Of a DNA stretch of 64,000 bases, positions 63,937 to 64,000 are shown one piece after another. How positions within the stretch are numbered: the stretch's first letter is position 1; each line of letters begins with the position of its first letter. Both the position numbers and the translations under genes were made by a program. Source of the stretch: Desulforamulus reducens MI-1 (GTDB lineage: Bacteria > Bacillota > Desulfotomaculia > Desulfotomaculales > Desulfotomaculaceae); NCBI RefSeq assembly GCF_000016165.1, contig NC_009253.1, forward strand, positions 1,894,332 through 1,958,331, read 5' to 3'. The notes under the pieces were generated by a model. That model was not told where the DNA came from. It saw only the letters and a program-made list of their open reading frames with translations, and made no database searches.

Positions 63937-64000
63937 ATGTCTCAAGGACACGGAACGGTGAATCCAGGACCGGCTGGTCTAGTTGCCCTCGCAATGGCTT
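63937..64000 (+). CDS. YaaH/SatP-family acetate (monocarboxylate) transporter, N-terminal fragment
   Basis: The window ends 21 codons into this gene. MSQGHGTVNPGPAGLVALAM matches the N-terminus of the GPR1/FUN34/YaaH family, where NPGPAGL leads into the first TM helix. These channels move acetate and related short-chain acids, which fits the release or uptake of acetate and butyrate by the upstream enzymes. AAAGGAGG precedes ATG 63937. Confidence 0.75.
   Translation, partial: MSQGHGTVNPGPAGLVALAMA

Noticed and set aside
1-64000. CRISPR arrays, rRNA or tRNA genes, prophage
   Set aside because: No regularly spaced repeats, no rRNA-like or cloverleaf sequence and no phage structural genes were seen by eye.

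Overview
The window reads as a chromosomal segment of a low-to-mid GC, endospore-forming, anaerobic Firmicute. The gene content (spore germination, SpoVM, SpoVB and SASP genes, menaquinone-linked acyl-CoA oxidation modules, sigma-54 regulation, AdoCbl enzymes) fits the Desulfotomaculum/Desulforamulus group of sulfate reducers. The genus is inferred from content and no database was searched.

Region 1 (1-17.9 kb) is mostly housekeeping and sporulation. It holds the end of a gerA-type germination operon with a tiny two-helix protein, a HEAT-repeat protein and trxB. A two-gene unit follows (SMC/TrlF-like ATPase plus winged-helix protein), then a ComK-like protein, a metallo-hydrolase, a cyclophilin, dinG, pssA, a 21-residue spoVM gene, a sporulation-type histidine kinase, a radical SAM protein, and a thioredoxin-reductase paralog that lacks NADPH motifs.

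Region 2 (18-33 kb) starts with an AT-rich reverse-strand metE and homocysteine methyltransferase/MTHFR unit behind a cobalamin riboswitch. It continues with a GNAT protein, a TPR protein, the 7-deazaguanine cluster (queD-queC-DUF366-queE-folE) with a YpmA-like gene and surE, a small SASP-like gene, spoVB, an EF-G paralog and a frameshifted C_GCAxxG_C_C pseudogene.

Region 3 (33.7-64 kb) looks like one metabolic island. Two paralogous CBS-PAS-AAA+-Fis sigma-54 activators (33.7 and 48.8 kb) each precede sigma-54 promoters, four of which can be recognised by their -24/-12 elements. The first half holds an adenosyltransferase, a B12-dependent acyl-CoA mutase (large and small subunits) and its G-protein chaperone. 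The mutase carries Phe88/Gln206 at the substrate-determining positions, which is the isobutyryl-CoA mutase signature and not that of methylmalonyl-CoA mutase. The second half, beyond an IS1380-type insertion, encodes a membrane Fe-S ETF:quinone oxidoreductase, EtfBA, 3-hydroxybutyryl-CoA dehydrogenase, crotonase, butyryl-CoA dehydrogenase, an HdrD-like Fe-S protein, thiolase, a CoA-transferase and the start of a YaaH/SatP-type transporter. Together they form a plausible route (iso)butyrate -> (iso)butyryl-CoA -> crotonyl-CoA -> acetyl-CoA, with electrons passed to menaquinone.

Notable non-coding structure includes a two-copy repeat whose paired bases change together between copies, and a 27-bp element with identical 104-bp spacing upstream of two sigma-54 promoters. 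Several long perfect palindromes lie between genes. No rRNA, tRNA or CRISPR array was seen.
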